The notes under the pieces are model-generated. The model saw only the letters and a program-made list of their open reading frames with translations, had not been told where the DNA came from and searched no databases. The position numbers were made by a program, and so were the translations under genes. Positions 34,642 through 37,802 of a DNA stretch of 37,802 nt are shown piece after piece (the stretch's first letter is position 1; every line of letters begins with the position of its first letter). This DNA is from RGIG4140 sp045532865 (lineage in GTDB: Bacteria; Pseudomonadota; Alphaproteobacteria; CAAHEQ01; UBA3637), in NCBI GenBank assembly GCA_045532865.1, contig JAZSGT010000032.1:1-37802 (forward strand). The letters run 5' to 3'.

Positions 34642-35655
34642 TTATTTTGAAACCAGATTTTGAGGTGAACCCTCAAAAAAGGCAACAATATTTTCACACG
34701 TTGTTTGGTTAATTCGATTGACAGCGTCAATAGAATTAAACGCAATGTGGGGTGTTGCAATCACATTTTTAAATTGTAAGAGCTTTAAATTTAAGGCTGA
34801 ATCTAACAAAAAGTCCTTATCTTTGAACAAGTTACTCGTTTCAATGTCATCATGAATGAGAAAATCTTCATTTTCAAGCACATCCAGTCCAGCGCCACCT
34901 ACTTGACCTGTTTTTAAAGCGCTATAAAGAGCTTGTGTATCAATTAAATCGCCTCTGGCTGTGTTAATAATGATAACGCCTTTTTTCATTTTTTGAAAGG
35001 CTTTTTCATCTAATAGATGATAATTTTCTTTTGTTGAAGGGACGTGTAAAGAGATGATATCACTTTTTTTATACAACTCATCTAAGGTTTTAACATAAAT
35101 GTCTTTTAATTCTTTTTTGGGGTATAAATCAAAAGCAACCACATTCATTTGAAACCCTTTTGCAATTTGTATCATATGTTGTCCAATGGAGCCCGTTCCT
35201 ACCACGCCTAATGTTTTGCCCATTAAATCAAAGCCCATATAACTTGGAATGTCCACATGGTTGTGTGCCATGCCATTTCTACCTTGAATAATGTGTCTTG
35301 TTAAGTTTAATAACATTCCAAAGGCAAATTCGGCAACGGTGGATTCGCCATATCTTGGGACATTGACAACGCTGATGTTCCGTTTTTTGCAATATTTTAA
35401 ATCAATGTGATTAAATCCTGTTGATCTGGTTGCAATGATTTTTAAATTTTTAAAATAATCTAATCGTTCGGTACTTAAGGATTCAGAATGCACAAAGACT
35501 GAAAGAGCCTCAACCTCTTTATATTCTTCTAACAACGATAGAGGAATATGGTTTAAAGATTCTTTAAAAACAACTGGTTCAAAATGAGGGGAGGGATGCG
35601 TATGTAGATAATCTAATAAAATATTATCCCCATTAAAAAATAGCACTTTTTTCAT
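34642..35655 (-). CDS. D-lactate dehydrogenase-like D-2-hydroxyacid dehydrogenase
   Basis: A 337-residue NAD-dependent oxidoreductase. The Rossmann motif GTGSIG is at 153-158, with D176 at the end of the second strand, favouring NAD over NADP. The catalytic set is R234 (NTARGDL), E263 (LENED) and H303 (TPHIAFNS). The insert of about 30 residues between E263 and the H303 region (DDIETSNLFKDKDFLL) is typical of fermentative D-lactate dehydrogenases rather than of phosphoglycerate dehydrogenases. Pyruvate reduction to D-lactate is the likeliest reaction, but the substrate is unproven. AAGGAG precedes the ATG, and it has its own promoter downstream of accD. Confidence 0.88.
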   Translation of the reverse strand: MKKVLFFNGDNILLDYLHTHPSPHFEPVVFKESLNHIPLSLLEEYKEVEALSVFVHSESLSTERLDYFKNLKIIATRSTGFNHIDLKYCKKRNISVVNVPRYGESTVAEFAFGMLLNLTRHIIQGRNGMAHNHVDIPSYMGFDLMGKTLGVVGTGSIGQHMIQIAKGFQMNVVAFDLYPKKELKDIYVKTLDELYKKSDIISLHVPSTKENYHLLDEKAFQKMKKGVIIINTARGDLIDTQALYSALKTGQVGGAGLDVLENEDFLIHDDIETSNLFKDKDFLLDSALNLKLLQFKNVIATPHIAFNSIDAVNRINQTTCENIVAFFEGSPQNLVSK

Positions 35656-35684
35656 ATAAACTCCTTTTTTTTTGTGATAAGAGT

Positions 35685-35713
35685 AATATAAGCGTTCTTT
35701 TTTAATGGGTCAA
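35685..35713 (-). promoter_or_regulatory. sigma-70 promoter of the D-2-hydroxyacid dehydrogenase gene
   Basis: On the minus strand TTGACC (35713-35708) and TATATT (35690-35685) are 17 bases apart, about 30 bases before the ATG at 35655. It lies in the short gap after accD, so the dehydrogenase can be expressed separately. Confidence 0.65.
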
Positions 35714-35721
35714 TATGGTTT

Positions 35722-36570
35722 TTAATGTTTGTGTAATAAATTTAGGATATTTGAAATCGCATTTTTGAGCTCTTTTCTGTGCACAACTTGATCAATCATG
35801 CCATGCTCTAACAAGTAGCTTGCTTGTTGGAAGTTAGAAGGCAACTTTTCACGAACAATTTGCTCAATCACACGTTTGCCAGCAAAACCAATGGCTGCCC
35901 CTGGTTCAGCAAAAGCAACGTCCCCTAACATTGCAAAGGAGGCTGTTACCCCACCCATTGTTGGGTCGGATAAAATGGTAATGTAAGGGAGACGTTTTGC
36001 TTTTAACTTTTTAACAGCGATTGTTGTTCTGGCCATTTGCATCAAGGAAAGAATCCCTTCTTGCATACGAGCACCACCAGAAGCAGGAACAAGAATAAGA
36101 GCAGCTTCTTGTAATAATGCAAGTTGAGAGGCTGTAATAATGGCTTCGCCTACGGCAGTTCCCATCGAACCACCCATGAAAGAGAAGTCAAAAACACCAA
36201 CAACACTGGCATGCCCACCAATATGTCCATGAGCGACAACAATGGCATCTTCATGCTTTGTTTTTTTTCTGGCTTTTTTAAGTCTGTCTGTATATTTTTC
36301 AAGATCTGCGAATTTTAAAGGATCTTCTTTAACTTTTGGCAGTTGAATAAGTGTATATTCGCCTCTGTCAAAAAGCATTTCAAGACGTTTTAAAATGGGT
36401 AAACGAAAGTGATGATCACAATAAGGACATACAAAATCAGCCTTTTCAATTTCAGCATGAAAGAGCATGGCCCCACAATCAGGACAACGATCCCAATAAT
36501 TATTTGGAATATCTTTTTGAGTAGCTGCTTTTTTAACAGTTGGACGCGTAAGACGACTGAGCCAGTTCAT
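35722..36570 (-). CDS. accD: acetyl-CoA carboxylase carboxyltransferase subunit beta
   Basis: A 282-residue subunit that, with AccA, transfers CO2 from biotin to acetyl-CoA, the first step of fatty-acid synthesis. The N-terminal zinc ribbon uses C29, C32, C48 and C51. The crotonase-like carboxyltransferase core includes FSFMGGSMGTAVGEAI, LVPASGGARMQEG and LSDPTMGGVTASFAMLGD. The length is normal. AGGA lies upstream of the ATG. It begins 7 bases after the ihfB-type gene and is co-transcribed with it. In many alphaproteobacteria trp genes precede accD and folC follows. Neither is present here. Confidence 0.95.
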   Translation of the reverse strand: MNWLSRLTRPTVKKAATQKDIPNNYWDRCPDCGAMLFHAEIEKADFVCPYCDHHFRLPILKRLEMLFDRGEYTLIQLPKVKEDPLKFADLEKYTDRLKKARKKTKHEDAIVVAHGHIGGHASVVGVFDFSFMGGSMGTAVGEAIITASQLALLQEAALILVPASGGARMQEGILSLMQMARTTIAVKKLKAKRLPYITILSDPTMGGVTASFAMLGDVAFAEPGAAIGFAGKRVIEQIVREKLPSNFQQASYLLEHGMIDQVVHRKELKNAISNILNLLHKH

Positions 36571-36577
36571 TTAAATC

Positions 36578-36859
36578 CTATTTCTTTTTGTTAAGAGCTT
36601 CGTTAATTGATTTACCTGCTTTGAAGAAAGGAACTTTCTTTGAAGCGACATCAACTTTTTCACCTGTTTTTGGGTTGCGACCAACACGAGGTTTGCGTTC
36701 TCTAACAGATAAAACACCAAAGCCACGCAATTCAACACGATTGCCTTTAACAAGAGCTTTTGTGATTTCTCTAAAAACAGTTGTGACAATATTTTCAGCA
36801 TCTGTTTTTGTTAAGTTTGTTTGTTCTGCTAATTTTGTAACGAGTTCAGATTTAATCAT
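36578..36859 (-). CDS. ihfB: integration host factor beta-like (HU/IHF family) DNA-binding protein
   Basis: A 93-residue HU/IHF-fold protein that binds and sharply bends DNA as a dimer. MIKSELVTKLAE at the start, VELRGFGVLSVRER and the DNA-intercalating arm GRNPKTGEKVDV are intact, as is VPFFKAGK. MIKSEL and the RVELRGFG-SVR pattern resemble alphaproteobacterial IHF-beta more than HU. The neighbour accD also fits the ihfB locus, but HU cannot be excluded by reading alone. AAAGGA precedes the ATG. It has a strong promoter. Confidence 0.85.
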   Translation of the reverse strand: MIKSELVTKLAEQTNLTKTDAENIVTTVFREITKALVKGNRVELRGFGVLSVRERKPRVGRNPKTGEKVDVASKKVPFFKAGKSINEALNKKK

Positions 36860-36890
36860 TTTTTTGTCCTTTCATAAAAAAACTAATCAG

Positions 36891-36919
36891 ATTTTAAACA
36901 AAATGGTTTTGACTGTCAA
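36891..36919 (-). promoter_or_regulatory. strong sigma-70 promoter of ihfB-accD
   Basis: On the minus strand a perfect TTGACA (36919-36914) and TAAAAT (36896-36891) are 17 bases apart, about 30 bases before the ATG at 36859. Confidence 0.75.
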
Positions 36920-36938
36920 GAAAAAACTTGAGATTTTT

Positions 36939-36968
36939 GTGACAATTATGTTTCAAAGTCTATATAAT
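36939..36968 (+). promoter_or_regulatory. orphan plus-strand promoter with no gene downstream
   Basis: GTGACA at 36939-36944 and a perfect TATAAT at 36963-36968 are 18 bases apart. Downstream there is only a three-codon frame after AAGGGAG and then the 3' end of a minus-strand gene. It may drive a small RNA, or it may be a chance match in AT-rich DNA. Confidence 0.4.
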
Positions 36969-37007
36969 ATATATAGTTAAGGGAGTTAATGGTTTTTTGA
37001 TATACGA

Positions 37008-37038
37008 AATTCTAATTTTTAAAAGGGATGTTAGAATT
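37008..37038. other. inverted repeat in the gap between the transglutaminase gene and ihfB
   Basis: AATTCTAA and TTAGAATT are perfect 8-base arms with a 15-base spacer, followed on the plus strand by AATTTCTTTCTTTT. It could be a weak terminator for the orphan plus-strand promoter, or an mRNA end for the minus-strand gene. Apart from this and the promoters, the 36860-37092 gap shows no gene. Confidence 0.35.
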
Positions 37039-37092
37039 AATTTCTTTCTTTTATTTATATGGATTTTAATGTAAGGCTTATTTAAAGAAAAA

Positions 37093-37785
37093 TTATTTAA
37101 TCAGACTCCATTTTTCATTTGTAGGTTTGTGAGTTTGATAGAATTTTTTTGGATTAGGAAAAAACCATTTTTCATCAATTTTTTTAGATCCTTTAATACG
37201 ATTTCCTTTCGCTTTTCTTTCTCTTATTTCCTTTGCTCTTTTGTAATCTCTGTCATTTTTAATTCCTAAAAAGGCGTTTTTTGATTGGGCAGCCCATGTT
37301 GTATCTAAAAGGCGCCATTCTTTGTTGACATAAACAGCGTTCCACGCATGACCTTGTCCTTGAGAGATGCCCGTAATAATTGTGGATTTGAGACCAGCTT
37401 TTGATGCCATATATTGGAAAAGATCTGCAAAGTGTCTGCAAACGCCACTTCTGATTTTGAATGTGTCAAGAGGTGTTTGTCGAGTGCAAAGCCCATTTTT
37501 ACATGTGATTTCTTTTTTATCCCGTGACCATTCATATTTTGTTTTATATTCATAAGCATCATATTGAATATGATAAACAATCCAGGCAAAAATAACACGA
37601 GCTTTTAATTCTTCATTTTTTTTGAAAGGTTGAATTAAATAAGCTGTTAACTCATCTAGATCATCATTATATTGCGTTGGTACACGATAAGCACGATTGT
37701 CAGCTCTACCATATGAGCCACCAGCATAACTTGGGATGGTAAATAATAAAAATAAAGAAGAAGCTATTAACAATAGATAACGCAT
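37093..37785 (-). CDS. secreted transglutaminase-like cysteine protein
   Basis: A 230-residue protein with a signal peptide (residues 1-21, IPSYA before GGSYG), so it is periplasmic or exported. Residues about 55-170 form a transglutaminase-like fold with the full catalytic triad: C116 in SGVCRHFADLF, H146 in GQGHAWNAVYV and D161 in LLDTTWA. Such domains in bacteria act as proteases, peptidases or cross-linkers, and the substrate here is unknown. Two further cysteines (C95, C100) precede the active site and could form a disulfide. The C-terminal about 45 residues are very basic. No Shine-Dalgarno site is seen, and TATAAT lies 6 bases before the ATG. Confidence 0.85.
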   Translation of the reverse strand: MRYLLLIASSLFLLFTIPSYAGGSYGRADNRAYRVPTQYNDDLDELTAYLIQPFKKNEELKARVIFAWIVYHIQYDAYEYKTKYEWSRDKKEITCKNGLCTRQTPLDTFKIRSGVCRHFADLFQYMASKAGLKSTIITGISQGQGHAWNAVYVNKEWRLLDTTWAAQSKNAFLGIKNDRDYKRAKEIRERKAKGNRIKGSKKIDEKWFFPNPKKFYQTHKPTNEKWSLIK

Positions 37786-37802
37786 ATCTTATTATATCAT
37801 GA

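Noticed and set aside
1..37802. CRISPR arrays, insertion sequences, prophage genes, tRNA or rRNA genes
   Set aside because: No spaced direct repeats, transposase motifs, terminal inverted repeats, phage genes or cloverleaf/rRNA signatures were recognised on either strand.

Overview
The window is an AT-rich bacterial chromosome segment that reads as an alphaproteobacterium with a reduced, probably host-associated genome. The lineage call rests on gene families and on gene order: an mreB-mreC-mreD-mrdA-rodA cluster, a nifR3-type dusB beside trkA, trmFO, an efp-suhB pair, an ihfB-type gene beside accD, and rodZ beside prfA-prmC. At three of these places the genes remembered as sitting between the neighbours in free-living relatives are absent (ntrBC/ntrYX, trpFBA, ispG-hisS). 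That pattern and the low GC suggest genome reduction. No rRNA, tRNA, CRISPR array, insertion sequence or prophage was found.

Layout, left to right. 1-4077: the tail of an unidentified gene, then a 1262-residue secreted autotransporter with GGA(I/L)YN and FxGN repeats like those of chlamydial Pmp proteins, closed by a clear terminator. 4127-11722: the cell-elongation operon mreB, mreC, mreD, mrdA (PBP2), rodA, ending with a TPR-methyltransferase protein and a terminator shared with the convergent trmFO. 11721-13049: trmFO on the minus strand. 13128-19557: a tight plus-strand unit of a secreted Sel1-repeat protein, dusB, trkA and mfd. 19687-21629: rmuC (minus) and a divergent membrane protein with an HELTH metal-binding motif. 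21740-23560: aspS and its terminator. 23588-24010: a small orphan lipoprotein with a near-consensus promoter of its own. 24282-28878: the minus-strand macromolecular-synthesis unit yqeY, dnaG, rpoD, with a second promoter just before rpoD. 28889-32597: a prepilin-peptidase homologue, rodZ, prfA and prmC. 32606-34187: efp and suhB. 34263-34481: a possible small two-helix membrane protein. 34600-36919 (minus): ihfB, accD and a D-2-hydroxyacid dehydrogenase. 37093-37785 (minus): a secreted transglutaminase-like protein.

Functionally, the window holds MreB, MreC, MreD, PBP2, RodA and RodZ, a nearly complete elongasome, so the cell is expected to be rod-shaped with lateral peptidoglycan synthesis. 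The rest is core information processing (RpoD, DnaG, AspRS, RF1 and its methylase PrmC, EF-P, Mfd, RmuC, TrmFO, DusB, IHF-beta), potassium uptake and fatty-acid synthesis. The lineage-specific part is the envelope and secreted set: the autotransporter, Sel1 protein, lipoprotein, HELTH protein and transglutaminase.

Many intergenic regions carry recognisable sigma-70 promoters, mostly with an exact 17-base spacer, which makes several start and operon calls firmer than usual. All calls are from reading the sequence. No database search was run.
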